From NCBI GenBank assembly GCA_963573305.1, contig OY754329.1, forward strand, positions 47,388,417 through 47,452,416: a stretch of 64,000 bases of DNA, read 5' to 3'. Below the pieces are notes generated by a model. The model searched no databases. It was not told where the DNA came from and saw nothing but the letters and a program-made list of their open reading frames with translations. Position 1 is the stretch's first letter. Each line of letters starts with the position of its first letter. Of the stretch, positions 23,861 through 35,726 are shown in pieces. The stretch comes from Pyrrhosoma nymphula (taxonomy: Eukaryota; Arthropoda; Insecta; Odonata; Coenagrionidae). A program made the position numbers and the translations under genes.

Positions 23861-26800
23861 ATCTTGATTTTGAGAACCCAATTTTGTCATCCTTAGTCGC
23901 CTTCCTGTGCTAATCCTTCAATTTGATCAGGCCTTCAGTTACATGTCTACGCTATCACGTCAAGTGAACTCAAATCCTCGACCTAAAGATATGAGTGGGA
24001 TTAGTAGCGGGACTGTTGCCACCCAAGTCAACGAACGCGGAAGATAGCCCAGAAGAATACAGAGACAAACGCGCCAGCACCGCGAAAATCGACTAATAAA
24101 CATTCATTCATGATCATGTGAACCAACCCACAAATAATTGAATGAAAAAACTAAGGAGCCTTACAGAGTACAGACTCCTTTGAAGAAACTGTAAATCTAC
24201 GCAGAGGTCCCAGTCAGAACTAATGAGTTCATGTTGGGTATGAATTTCTCACATTATTGTTCTCCTCAACTGGTGACTCCACCATAGTTACCATCGCGGC
24301 ACATCCCTGAGTGCATTGAATCATTAATATCAAAATGTTCACCTATGTATAATTTATGTCGTAGCACAATTTCCGTGGTTCTCATGACAGAGAATAAAGA
24401 AACAAGGAACAACTAAAAAGCAACCAAAATAAACCGGGAACAAAGAAGTTCGACGATGTTATATAAGATTCCCCTACTCAAAATGGAGCTTCCGCAATCC
24501 ACGCAATATATCGGTGATAATTCTATGACGGCGAAAATATAATTCCAGCATTATTTGGTGCCGAAACAAAAGGATAGAGGGAACAGAGAGAAGGAGGATA
24601 TTTTGCGACAGAATCCTAGAGGTAGGAGCGAATAGTTAACAATTCCCTCCAGGTTGGTTTATCCTCCTTCTCGTATTTACATTATCCACAATTACGATCG
24701 CCTTTCGTTGAGTTGTCCGGGAACAAATTAGGCTTGTTTTTATGATTTATATTTTCTCCTGTTACTAATCTCAGCGGTATAATAGAAGGTTTGTAGTACT
24801 ATAAAACAGCATCGTCCGCATAACCTTAGATGGAGCATTTATGGTGCCTCTTACCTTCAAAGAGTCTTTATGCATCCTTGAACAGACTTCCCATTCCGGG
24901 TCACCTAAACGGTATATGTAAACACAATGTACAAGCCGAATTACTCCCCTATTTTTTTAACAAAGCATCAACACCTCATGTGAATACAGCGGCAAAATCC
25001 CGAATTCCTTTATTAGTTCGATCATGTTATACCCTAGAGATAGGAATCCCTACATATTAGCAACCTTTGTTAATAAAAGTTTTTTTTCATTTGTAGGCTA
25101 CTTTTTAAACCGCAGTGGGGAAATGTCATGACCTGTCTGATACAACAGTTGGCAGATTTTTTTAAAAGCAGAAAGTTTTTTTTATTATTTACAATGAAAC
25201 ATGAAGCCTCTCTTTAGTAGCCTAAAACAACCATAAAATATAGTTATGTCATATGTTAAAATATTTTCCTAAAAACCACAAATTATCGATTCAGCCGGCC
25301 GTATATTTTTTTATCAGATGATACATAATACATTATGAAATGAGTCACTTAAATCTAAAATATTTAATCATTCTACCAATTTGACAAATAAGCCAATTCT
25401 CCTTGAATTACTTTCCAAAAAAGGATAAAAATCTGGCTTCAAAATTGATGTACTATAATCAAATAAATGTCCTATCATTCTAAGTTGAATAAATTGTCCA
25501 GTAACTAAACTAAAAAGCATGCACAAATAATTTATGTAATAAGTGCCATAATATAAACATGTTAACACTTTTTTGAGTCGGTAAAATCTAAGACACTGAA
25601 CAGCGATTGAATTGAAAACTTACAATGAGTCATGGAAAATAAAACTAGTATATTTTTACAGCAGCATGAATAATCCGGAGAAAACGTTTTAATCAAAATA
25701 TGTACGTTCGATATATGTTCCTCCTTTTACCTAATAGTAGAACATGAAGATCAAATCTGAATTTGTGGAGAATAATTTCTATGCACCATAATTGAATTTT
25801 TTATTTCCCTTTAAAAAATTCAAATTTGAGTATTCCTTCAGCTTGCTTCTTGGTAAATCTTTCCCGTAGATAACACATTTCTCAAACAATACAGATTTCA
25901 TTCGCTTTTTATGGAATGGTTCGAGACATCGATAGTGGTATCTACAATAATGGAGTTTTAATTCTTGTTTGAAGTTTTCCCTGATAGCATCCTGATATCA
26001 CCAGGGATTCCAGGAGGAGCATAATTTAATTAAAACCCTCCCAGCATGTCTACCTCACTGCCTCTCACACCATCTGAAACTTAATAAATCTGATTTACCA
26101 AGGTTTCATTCCCCACTGAAAATGCGGATGATAAGGAGTCGATTATGCTCCAGGTGTTGCAAGTTTTAATTATCTTAGAAGTTATTAATTAAAATGATCT
26201 CTGGATCCAGAATAAATCAGAAATTTTATTTTATTAAATGTTTCCACCATGAGAGTGATTGGACACCACTCCAAGGCGCTTCATAGATTCTCATATCATA
26301 AACCAATAAAACTATACTATAGATTGCATATTATTATTTTATTATTATTATATTGCTATATAGCACAATAGATTGATGTACAAATTTTATAATTTAATTT
26401 TGAAAGGATGCCAGTCCTTCCAAATAAACCTCCAATTACTTTACAAACTGACCGTTATTGTTGATTTAAAGCAGCAGTTTTTAGTCAGATAACTTCAATA
26501 GGTTGAAAATTTCAAGAAGAGTCGCCGGTTTTCAATGATTTTAAAGAGGAATGGCTAATCACAGTTCTCTAACTCGTTTGGTAGAACTTGTTAGCCCATC
26601 GGTAACGATAACCTTTGAAAGTAACAAATCTCTCTTAATGACGACATCATTCTGTGACACGAAATCACGAAAGAAAATCGTTACAATTTTCTCAGCAAAA
26701 ACTGCAACGCAAAATATTTTTAAGCACCATGCATGAATTTATTTACTTATTTTCTACTAATCAGATGAATTGAAAGCCTAGCAAAAACGTGGGAGGTAAT

Positions 26801-27890
26801 CTTTCTCGCTTCTAAGCGACGGTCCATCGAAGGCTGTCTCGTTCTATCGACAATTGTCTCCGAAAAATGTTCTTGAATACATTAAATGTTCGCACAAGCG
26901 TCGTTAAGAAAGTTAACAAACCAACTTATATCGCCAGCATGCTGCAAAAAGTCACAGAATAGCACCAGAGGAACGCTGTACTACCTTTTCGACTTTCGCG
27001 TCAACATCCTTCAAAGCTATCCTGTTGCAATGCATAAAATAACTATTCCTGAGAAAAACCATTGAAAAAAGACTATTTTCATGATATATAGTGCCTTAAG
27101 ATGACGTTTTACGACTCCATGCAGATGTACCCATCTAGTCGCTCCATTGACATTCTCATCGTCGACGTTTTGTTCTTAGCCCATCACAACTACCTCAGTG
27201 AAATTCATGAGAGCTTCATGTCAAAAGAGATTCATCATAATTTGTCTCATGGGGTAAGGCCATCGGGTGAGTTTTCGACCACAAGCCTCCCACGAGGCTA
27301 CCTCATATTTCACTGTGGGTGGCGCGGTAAACCGCTTTTTGAAGGGCTCATATCTGAGGACACGGGTATACCTCTCGTAAAAGTTCATGGCGCAGACCTG
27401 CGTGGGAACCAGGAGAGGTAAAAATGGAGGGAGAAGGGAAAGGAAGGAGGGGAAGAGAGGGAGGCAACGGAAGAGAGAGTTAGGCAGGGAAACCAAGCAT
27501 TTTCGCAAAAAAAGGCAAGAGGTACACACTCGCAAAGTAATTTCTTAGAATTCCCATCCCTATGACTTAACCAGGAACTCTATTTGAGGTCTCATTGCGA
27601 GATGAGTAGAAACGGGATGACATATCATATTGAGCCATACGCCTCGAAGTGCCTGTTTAAGCAGGAATTAGATAGGTTTTCTGACTCTACAGCAAACTTC
27701 CTTCCTCAGAAGAAAGGTTGTTTAGTGTAGAGGGCGTATTTTCGTGGTATTTAAAAGTTCCGTAGCCCATGTCCCAAACTGCGCAGCGCCAGGAACTTTT
27801 GCCAGAGCTATAATATCGCACATTGTGGAACCTAGATGGGATGACGACACACATGATATACGTATTTCGGTTCTTCTAAGCAAGCGGTAC
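23861..27890. other. About 4 kb without a recognised gene
   Basis: No coding or RNA gene is supported. It contains a 13-bp inverted repeat (24588-24600 with 24660-24672, GAGAAGGAGGATA) around a 59-nt spacer. It also holds a purine-rich tract near 27421-27485. Confidence 0.5.
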
Positions 27891-28461
27891 TCAACCTTTT
27901 TCCACTTAAGTACTAATTGGTAGCCCCTTTCCCCTTAGGGTACCCCTTGGCACCCCAATGAGTTTGACCCCTCGCGGTATGGGAATGTGCTTGTCACATT
28001 TTCACCATTACTTAGTTTTTATTGCGTACCCCTAAACCACCAACCGTATGCCACGTAGGGGGACGCGTGTACTATGGAGCTCATTGTCAGAGTTGAATGG
28101 AGTTCTATGTGTGACGTCGAGGGGAAAGATACCTGTCCGATTGTCAATTGTGTCCATCCGTCGGGAACGTCTAATTGTGAATGAATGCTTAACACCTTTT
28201 CTAGTATATTTACCTCGTCATGATCTTCAATCGTTTTGTGCGTCCACCTGAGATATCTGATTGTGAAGGAGATGACATTACAGGTATACGTACCCATTCT
28301 TGTGACATCGCCGCAGCAAACAATGACATTTGACCAGTCAATTTCACTATTCCCTGTTAAAAGCATAGTTTTCCTGAAATGGCTGAGTTCTATCTACACT
28401 AAACTCGACACTATGAGACCGATACTCATCTAACATGCGTAGCACAGGTTAGAAACCGTTG
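27891..28461. mobile_element. Probable hAT-like MITE
   Basis: The left end CAAGCGGTACTCAACC and the right end (reverse complement CAACGGTTTCTAACC) form imperfect terminal inverted repeats. They are of the type found in many hAT-derived MITEs, whose ends read CA(G)CGGT.CTCAACC. The interior is non-coding. The flanking 8-mers (27883-27890 and 28462-28469) match poorly, so the target duplication is decayed or the boundary is slightly off. Confidence 0.5.
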
Positions 28462-30234
28462 CTTTAATCGATTGAAGAAGGGCTAGTAAGAATATTTTTG
28501 ACACGAAATTTTGTAATTTAATTAAGTCGATTGAAGACTTAAAAAATAAAAATCTCACTTAAGATCTGAGATTGTTCATTTTACAACGCCTGCATTTATA
28601 ATTTTTTTAAGTGTAGTCAAATTAACTCAATTGATCATTTTTTCCTTTCACGAGTCAACTCGGTTGCTAGTTGCTCGGTTAAACAGTGTACAACTCATGC
28701 CAAAGCAAAGGACTGGATATTAATTTTAACGATCCGAGCAAACGCACCAATATGAATGTATCAGTGAAAGAGCATAATTTAAGTTGGAATTTGACCTTCC
28801 AAAACGGAAACATTTTATTTAGTAAAAATAGTTCTTTCATTGACCACATACATCATTTTATATTAAAACGAAAAGCAAACAACATACAAGAAAAATCAAA
28901 AATTATTTTATTGGAGTTAATAGGTACTCTAGTATGTATCCAGCAGGACAAATTTTGTCACCAACCAGACAACTTTTTTTTCCTTTGGGTGTACAACTTA
29001 ACAGATGCCACATAATTTATGTACCTTTTGTATTTTGAGATCGAATGCATTCATATAATTAGTATTAGTTTCCGTCAACACATGGATCCAAAACTAATCG
29101 AAAATTTTACCCACACAACTTAGATTTTTTGACCTGCGTGAGAAATAACTACGTTATAACACTTGGACAATATTTTTAATTAATTGGGATATAATTCAGA
29201 TTCCGTCTAGTGATCTATCAGGGCAAAGCTCATTTTCTCATGAAACTACATAGCTTCTAAATAATGAAAAAATGAATACGACGTAACAAATAAGTAAAAT
29301 GTATTTTTGAAGTTCTACATCAGTTTACATAATTATATCTTACAATGTTTTTAGTTCCGTAATAATCGATAATTTTATGACCACAGATGTAAATATGGCC
29401 TGAAATGAGAAATATATATGTGGACTATTACATTACAAAACCGTTGTACTCCCGTGGAATTTAGGTGGTTTAATTTATCGATGGATAAAACTGCCTTTAG
29501 AGGTGGTATTTCATTCTACTATCCATGGACGGCTGGAAAGTCCCGTCAGCTACATTCAGACAGCATTGCAGGAATTGGACGACCACCTATCCAAATTGTA
29601 GCCGAGTCCAAAATTGCTCCTTCTGGTATTTCTATCGTGGTAGACCGTTGCTATGTCACCAGAATACATGGCCATTTTCATTTTGTAACGTATTTCATGA
29701 CAATAAAACGTAGACCCGTAGACGTCTAACAGCCATACAGGCATAAGAAAAAGTAATTTCCGCTATTAAAATATCCGAAGAAAAGTCAACAATTTCCCTA
29801 AGATGTTACAATCTGATATGCACCTTCGTTTGTGGTTCTATTTCCTTTCGCGTTTTATCATTCATTTTTTCACATGCACCTAGAATTACATGAAAAGACA
29901 ACTAACATTTTCTGCAACATTATCATTTAATTTTCTCCAAGCAATAAAAACTTTTTCCCAGAATTTGAAAATCTCATACTTTGACACTCAGCCAATCGGA
30001 GGTCAAGCCAACTGAGGATCTCAATAACACTCTCCGCAGGCCACTGAACTATATTCATTCACCCCGAAGCACTTCCAAATTCACTCTCGTTGGGGCAGCG
30101 CGGCAGGAACTACTCTGAGCGGCAAATTTATACTGCTCAAGATAATCCCAACTCCAAATAAATTCTACTGTTTCAGGCTGGATATGGTGGAAGTTCTCGA
30201 TATTCATAATGAATAAAGACACTTGGTAATCTTC
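28462..30234. other. No gene recognised
   Basis: AT-rich. A 103-codon frame at 29418-29729 and a 109-codon frame at 28686-29015 show no motif I can defend as protein homology. Confidence 0.5.
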
Positions 30235-30250
30235 CACAGATTTATTTATT

Positions 30251-30294
30251 TGACACGACGCGTTTCACCACACTGTGGCATAATCATGTGCAGG
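30251..30294 (-). ncRNA. Hammerhead-ribozyme-like motif, degenerate core
   Basis: On the minus strand a stem II GCCAC-AGT-GTGGT (30279-30267) is followed at once by GAAA, then the self-complementary CGCG, then TC (to 30257). The 5' core reads CTGCACATGA instead of CTGANGA, so it carries an inserted triplet and is probably inactive. Hammerheads are known in Penelope-like element termini. The copy at 46758-46789 has the same layout with compensatory stem changes. Confidence 0.5.
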
Positions 30295-30719
30295 GTTCTT
30301 CGCTTTAGGTCAAGCATATATAGCTTTCCACCAAGGCGTTAGGGAGTGGGGGGGGGGAGGGGGAAGGCTAAGGGAGGAGCGTAGAGGGGGGGGTAGGTGG
30401 GGGTGGGAAGGAGGAGAGGGAAGCGGCGGGGGTGAGGGAGAACTAAGGGTTGGAGTGGACAGAGGGCGGAAAGACATAGGAGACACGGACGCAGGGGTTG
30501 GGACTGGGTGATGATGGAGGCCTTCTTTTCCTTGAGAACTCTGGATGGTGAGGGAAAGGAGGGGGGGGTCAGAGTGTTTTAAATGGCCAGTGCACTGCCC
30601 ACACCAGAGCACTGGAGGGGGGGGGGGAAGGAAGTAGAGTGTGAAAGATTTGGGACATGTGGCAGGAGTCGGTTGGAAAGAAAACGGTTTAGGGAGGGAG
30701 GGTGGAGGGGGGGGGTGCT

Positions 30720-31151
30720 TTAGTCTGGGAAATATTTTGTGGCCAATAAAGGAGAAGGGTTGTGAAAGAGGATGTCATTACATAATTTTGTATCATTGCA
30801 CTTCTGGTGCTTCACAATTTCCATTGTCTCCAAAGCGTCCATTTTCCACCCTTTATCAATCCTATGGAGCAGCTTGGGGGTGAAATCACTCCTGTGGCCG
30901 TCTTCCAGCAGATGTTTGGCAAAATTGGAGGATGTATCCTCCAATCGGAAACATCTTTCATGCTCCCTGGCTCTTGTTTTGAGCGCTCGACCAGTCTGAC
31001 CGACGTACACTGTCCTGCATCCCGGTGTATTACATTCTAGCTTGTACACGCCAGACTGTTCGAGCAATTCTTTTTTGTCCTTCCCGTTTCCCAGAAACTT
31101 TCTGAGATTCCACTTTGTATAGTGGCCTACCTTATATTGGGGGGGTAGCAA
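30720..31151 (-). pseudogene. Penelope GIY-YIG endonuclease fragment
   Basis: This 143-codon open frame is the C-terminal part of a Penelope polyprotein. The GIY-YIG core reads SGVYKLEC at about 33-40 and TVYVGQTGRALKTRAREHE at about 49-67, with the catalytic Arg region in the latter. A conserved FAKHLLEDGH block follows. The upstream RT and the protein's true start are missing, so the ATG at 31151 is only the first methionine of the remnant. The frame is intact, suggesting moderate age. Confidence 0.85.
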
Positions 31152-31175
31152 GTTTGCTAGCCCAATTTACGCTAC

Positions 31176-33012
31176 ATGGATATCTCTCGTTAATTATACA
31201 CCTTTCTCATTGTTCATTCAACCCAAAACTTAAATAAATGCTCCCTAAATCTTACATCAAGACATAAGTAATTATAGATCAAAGGTCAGTAAAGTGCGTA
31301 CCCGTTACGTGACATCTGTTATCTGGCTGAGATTTTGTCAAACCTATTTTGTATGATGGTGAATTTCTCCGTTCAGTGCCCTGCAGTACCCGTAATTAAA
31401 AATGAAGTTTACTCTTCCCATAGGATGATTTGAGGCAGAAGCTAACTAACACCAGCCATGTTATGGTTCTCTTTTACTTCGTTAAATCCGAACAACATGG
31501 GCTTTGGAAGACCCTATAGGTTTAAAGGTTTTTCGCAATTTCCAGCTCATTTTTTCCAGTTTTTAATATCTTTGAAAAACACCAATGAATAAAATATAGT
31601 CGTGACCATTTTAAAGAAAAAAGGCCAACTGCTATGAAAGCGTTACAAAATCCGCTAAAAATTGAGAATCAAGCAAATTTTTTAGTTCAAAGCTATTCAA
31701 TACTCGTTTTTTAATTTGAATTTAAATTTTCCCAAGTTAGAATCCACAAATAAACTAAAACTTACCAACTCATAGGTTACTTATTTTACGATAAAGATGT
31801 ATTGCCGAGGTTTTTACAGGCTTCTTTAGAACATAAAGTATCTCTGTAGTCTCACTCTCTTTTATTCAGCTTTTAACACCTTCGAAAGGCACCAATGAAT
31901 AAAAGATGTCCCCGATAAGTTTGAGATAAATAGAGGGACAAAAAATCTATTGAGTAAACCGAACAAAATCTGCTGAAAGAAAGTAATGAATAAAGGAACC
32001 CTTAAAAGGGCTCGTTGAAGGCCTTTTCACACCTATTTCCATGACCCTTCCCCTTCACCCAACATTTCCACGCCCGTCTTTTCCAACCAAACTGTACCCC
32101 GGCAGTCGCCTCCGGCAACGCAACGACGCGACGGGAGGCTTGAACATAAAGCCGAACTCGGAGAAGTTCTTACATACTCAGTTTCCTTAGGAGAGTCGAT
32201 ATTTTCGACGCGTCAGGAGAGGAGAAATGCGAAGAGTAGAGAGAAGACAGGGAAGATAAAGAGAAAGAGTAAAGAAAGAAAAGAAAGAAAAAGAGAAAAG
32301 AAAGGGTAAAGAGAAAGTGGTGTATCGCAAGGGAGCAGAAAGGTTGGTGACGGGAAGCAATCCGTGGAGCTTCTAAAAAGCTGACGCTGCCGGATAAAAT
32401 GAGCAGAGAGGGTCGAGAAAAGGGAGGAAGGGCTGCGGGCGAAATTGGGAAAGAGTGAGGGCGCTGCGAGGGGCAAAGTGGATTGTATATGAAAAGTGGA
32501 TGTCGACGTGGGCACTGAAGTGGTGTGAGAGGTTGTAGACCTGCGCGATATTTAATTTTGGATATCTTGATGCAGGATAAAAAAAGATAACAAAAGTAAA
32601 TTAGAAAAAAAATACTATCCAAGAGGCACTAGTGTATCGAAATGGCGTCGACGAATTTAAATTGCTTATATTGATTCGAAAGTGCCACTTTGGCCACCCC
32701 GGAGTGAGTGCGGCTAAAAATAGCTCTAGACGCTTCCATAATACATACTTGATTATTATCAACAATATCTATAAAAACTGAAATTCTGTTTGTTCGACTG
32801 CTATACACTCGCATGGATTCAAACAAAATTTGGCACTTATGTTTGTTAGGGGCTATAAAGAGTAATAGGCCATATAAAAAATGCCAAATGGTCCCAGAGG
32901 GCCGTGTTGGCCCTTTTTAGCCAACTTTTACTTCCATAAGAAAAGCATTGGATTCGGTGCAGAGGTTTATTTATTTGCTTTTTTAAATTACTTGCTCTCA
33001 TGATATACAGAG
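31176..33012. other. No gene recognised; diverged 310-bp tandem pair and purine tract
   Basis: A block with ACACCAATGAATAAAATAT (31561 on) recurs about 310 bp later at 31871 as GGCACCAATGAATAAAAGAT, with similar flanks, suggesting an old tandem duplication. A GA-rich tract occupies about 32200-32335 (many AAAGAAAG units). No coding gene is supported. Confidence 0.5.
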
Positions 33013-33059
33013 ACGGGTGACAAAGCACCTCACTGACAAGTAGGTGCTTTGTCACCCGT
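33013..33059. repeat. Perfect 18-bp hairpin
   Basis: ACGGGTGACAAAGCACCT (33013-33030) and its exact reverse complement (33042-33059) flank an 11-nt loop. It sits about 60 bp upstream of an RTE fragment. It is too perfect to be old. It is not followed by a T run, so it is not a polymerase III terminator. Confidence 0.9.
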
Positions 33060-33121
33060 GATCTACAACATTTGTATTGGAAAAGCAATAAATTAAATAA
33101 AGGAAAATTTTAAAACAAAAA

Positions 33122-33811
33122 TACATGAGCACGGAGAAAAAATCAGCATAGTACGCTTTGCTGATGACATAGCAAATCTGGCAGAGAAGAAAGAGGATCT
33201 GGCGAGATTGCTGCATAGCATGGACAAAACAATGAAGGAATACAACTTGAAGATCAATGTTAAGAAAACCAATATTATGGCTTCTAGAAGAAATCAAGAA
33301 GGCAGAATCACCGTCAAATCTGGGCAGCGAAAACTTTCCCAAGTCTTACAAATCTTGCAATCTGGGAAGCAGGATCACCAGCGATGGAAGAAGCAAGAAA
33401 GATATTGTGAGCAGAATAGCCCAAGCAAATAAGTCATTCTACCCTAAGAGGAGTCTGCTGATAGCTAGTATCACAAATAAGTAAAACTTTGTTAAGAAAA
33501 GTTGAAGAAAAAGAAGCATAATGAAAATTCAGAGACGAAGGAGATGCAAACTTATTGGACACATGTTGCTACACAAGACCCAACTGAAAACAATAATGGA
33601 GAAATAATAAAGGAGAAATGAATGGCAAGAGTTGCAGAGAAATACCAAGAATGAAATGCATCAAGAAAATCAGGAAGGGCGTCAAAGTGAAGAATTGTTA
33701 GTGAATTGAAATATTAGAAGAAGTGGAATGAAGCGGTTGACGGAGGGGAGAGTGTAGTGGAGAGCTGCTGCAAAGCAATCTTCGGATTGATGACTACTGA
33801 TGATGATATTC
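33122..33811 (+). pseudogene. RTE-type non-LTR reverse transcriptase fragment
   Basis: The translation gives ISIVRFADDIANLAEKKEDL, where FADD (33157-33168) is the RT catalytic box. KEYNLKINVKKTNIM and, after a frameshift, YLGSRITSDGRSKKDIVSRI follow, which are hallmarks of RTE/BovB-like RT. Further decayed tail sequence reaches a TGATGA-type repeat end at about 33796-33811, typical of RTE 3' ends. The 5' two thirds are absent. At least two frameshifts and several stops make it non-functional. Confidence 0.82.
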
Positions 33812-34893
33812 CACATGCATCATTCAATATTTGGAACTTTCTGACGAACTTTATTGCTCCCTTAAGCGAAATAAGCAGCTGGATCGTTTGAATTTCCTCT
33901 CTGCAGAATAATCTGCTGAACATATTCACCAACAGGAGAGGTTAACGTACTGTGATGTTTGTCTGGTGAAATGTTTTCCTTTACCATACACATCAACCGC
34001 AGGTATTACTTTGCGGTCATCGTTGCCGTCCATTATCTTAGATGAGGACTTTCACTGGGCAGGCCAGCTGAGGAGAGATTGGGTGGGGCAGTGGGGTTGA
34101 GGAGGCGAGGGAGAAGGGTGAAGGAGGAAGGGCCACAGGTTTCCTACTGTGAACATCAACAAGACGTTCCCGACTCCAACGGCGGCGTCTGATGGCCCAG
34201 AGTTTCTTGGTGCCGGAAGGCTTCTGCGAGTGTAAATAGGCACCCACTGCATACCCAGTACATTCCAGCGGTTGTTTACTTAAGAAGTGAAGCGCGTTTT
34301 ATCTCCCACTTACCTTTCCCCGTTCCTTTAGCATAATGCAATAAGATCGGGAAGCGGAAGTCGCAACAACTAAAGTCATCGGTTTTTTTAAAGAGCTGAT
34401 TTCGGATAAAGTTCACTTTTATGAACTGAAAGTCCGGTGAAATTTCTGGTAATTTGAAATAAAAACGGTCATTTTTCGTGCAAATAGTTAGTCGGCAAAT
34501 TTTAATTTTATGTTTACTTAAGTTTATAAAACATATCCAAACGTGTGCAAACGAATGCAGTTAATTTACATTTCAATTAAGTATTTCCTTAAATTTTGAT
34601 AGCCCATTGAATGCTATGATGCGAGCATTTCTTTCAAGCATGGAGTTTATTTTCATGAATTAGACATTAACTTACTCGCTAAATAAGATACCATTAAAAC
34701 AACAATATTGACATTCAAAAGCACTCCTCATTGAAGGAAATCGAAAAGTAAAAACAATTTTTAAACGAAATGTCAAATTAGTTCATTCGAGTGTAACAGA
34801 CAATCCGGTGAAAAATACTAAAGCGTTTTCGCAAGGCTCGTTCACTCTATATCTTTTCGAAAGCATAAACACTAGGACGGGAGTTTCGCACAA
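33812..34893. other. No gene recognised
   Basis: No supported gene or repeat before the piggyBac-like terminal repeat. Confidence 0.5.
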
Positions 34894-35514
34894 CCTAGAA
34901 GGACGGGCAGGGGTCATTTTGACCCATAACGTTTTTCAGCATCAAATAGCTACTTTTTTCTCCCGGTACTTTATTTTTTTCCACAAATGGTATTAAGAAG
35001 GCCCTATCTACACATTGTTAGCAACAAATATTATTTTTACTAATTAATTGTTTATAATAAAAATTATTTCAGTTGATCCTCTTCAGCAGTGCTCATATTA
35101 GGCTATTCTCAAGCATAATTGCTTGAAAATAAAGACACCTGACTGAATATTGTGCATATTTATATAAATATCCTTTTATTTGACAAATATTAATTTTAAA
35201 AAAACCTTTTTTAAATTAAAAATATACATATAAATCTCATCTATACACAGACATATACGTATGCATATATTTGGAAAAATGTAAGATCACTTTTTTGTAC
35301 AACTTACACATAGTTATTTTTTCAGCACATTTTCCACAAATACTTCTATTGCATTGAGAACATAATTGGCAGCTTTCTTTGTGCAATTTTTCAAATATTT
35401 GACAATGCTATCTTTTCTGACCCTTTGGGGTATTAGCTTGCGTTTCCTGGGAAGATGAGGGTTTCGTTCCAATTGGCATTCCACCACTTCTTCAACCAAT
35501 CTTTGAATATACTT

Positions 35515-35726
35515 GCAGTTAGGCAGGTTTCCGGGTTTCGTCCGCGTTTTCATCTTTGGTGGCGACGTTTTGCCTACTGTGCTGTAGGCGTCCTCAGGCC
35601 AGGCTGAAGTGGAGAATATAGGCGTAGACAGACAATGTAGCTGTAGACAGCACAGTAGGTGAAACGTCGCCACCAAGGATGAAACCTGCCTAACTGCAAA
35701 CCTGAACGCCGCGAAAACCTACGTCA
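35515..35726. mobile_element. 212-bp fold-back insertion with 13-bp target duplication
   Basis: It is flanked by perfect copies of TTTGAATATACTT (35502-35514 and 35727-35739). Inside, the left arm (35515-35585) and right arm (about 35643-35697) are inverted copies. Both contain ACAGCACAGTAGG and CGTCGCCACC when read inward to outward. The left arm on the minus strand forms a hammerhead-like fold. The insertion splits a transposase frame. A duplication this long suggests target-primed (Penelope or non-LTR) insertion rather than a cut-and-paste transposon. Confidence 0.8.
35555..35602 (-). ncRNA. Hammerhead-ribozyme-like motif with full secondary structure
   Basis: On the minus strand, stem I TGGC is followed by core CTGAGGA (fits CTGANGA). 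Then come a bulged C, stem II GCCTAC-AGCACA-GTAGGC, AAAA in place of GAAA, a minimal CG stem III, TC, and GCCA closing stem I. Only the first base of the GAAA box deviates. The inverted arm at 35658-35671 keeps GAAACGTCGCCACC but lacks the 5' half. Confidence 0.55.

Larger units (their letters stand above)
30235..31175 (-). mobile_element. 5'-truncated Penelope-like element, copy 1
   Basis: On the minus strand this runs from a linker (LLPPQYKVGHYTKWNLRKFL) into a GIY-YIG endonuclease domain and then an unusually C-rich 3' region (G-rich on the plus strand, about 30338-30720). It ends at a hammerhead-like motif at 30251-30294 beside a TATTTATT tract. Penelope elements encode RT followed by a GIY-YIG domain; the RT is absent here, as expected for 5' truncation. 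Parallel structure at 46741-47345 supports the boundaries. Confidence 0.8.

Noticed and set aside
29418..29729. 103-codon frame considered as a piggyBac transposase fragment
   Set aside because: Resemblance rests on a few residues (GISIVVDRCY) and lacks ordered motifs.
30310..30612. Proline-rich 100-codon minus frame
   Set aside because: It is the translation of the C-rich 3' region of a Penelope-like element, not a protein gene.
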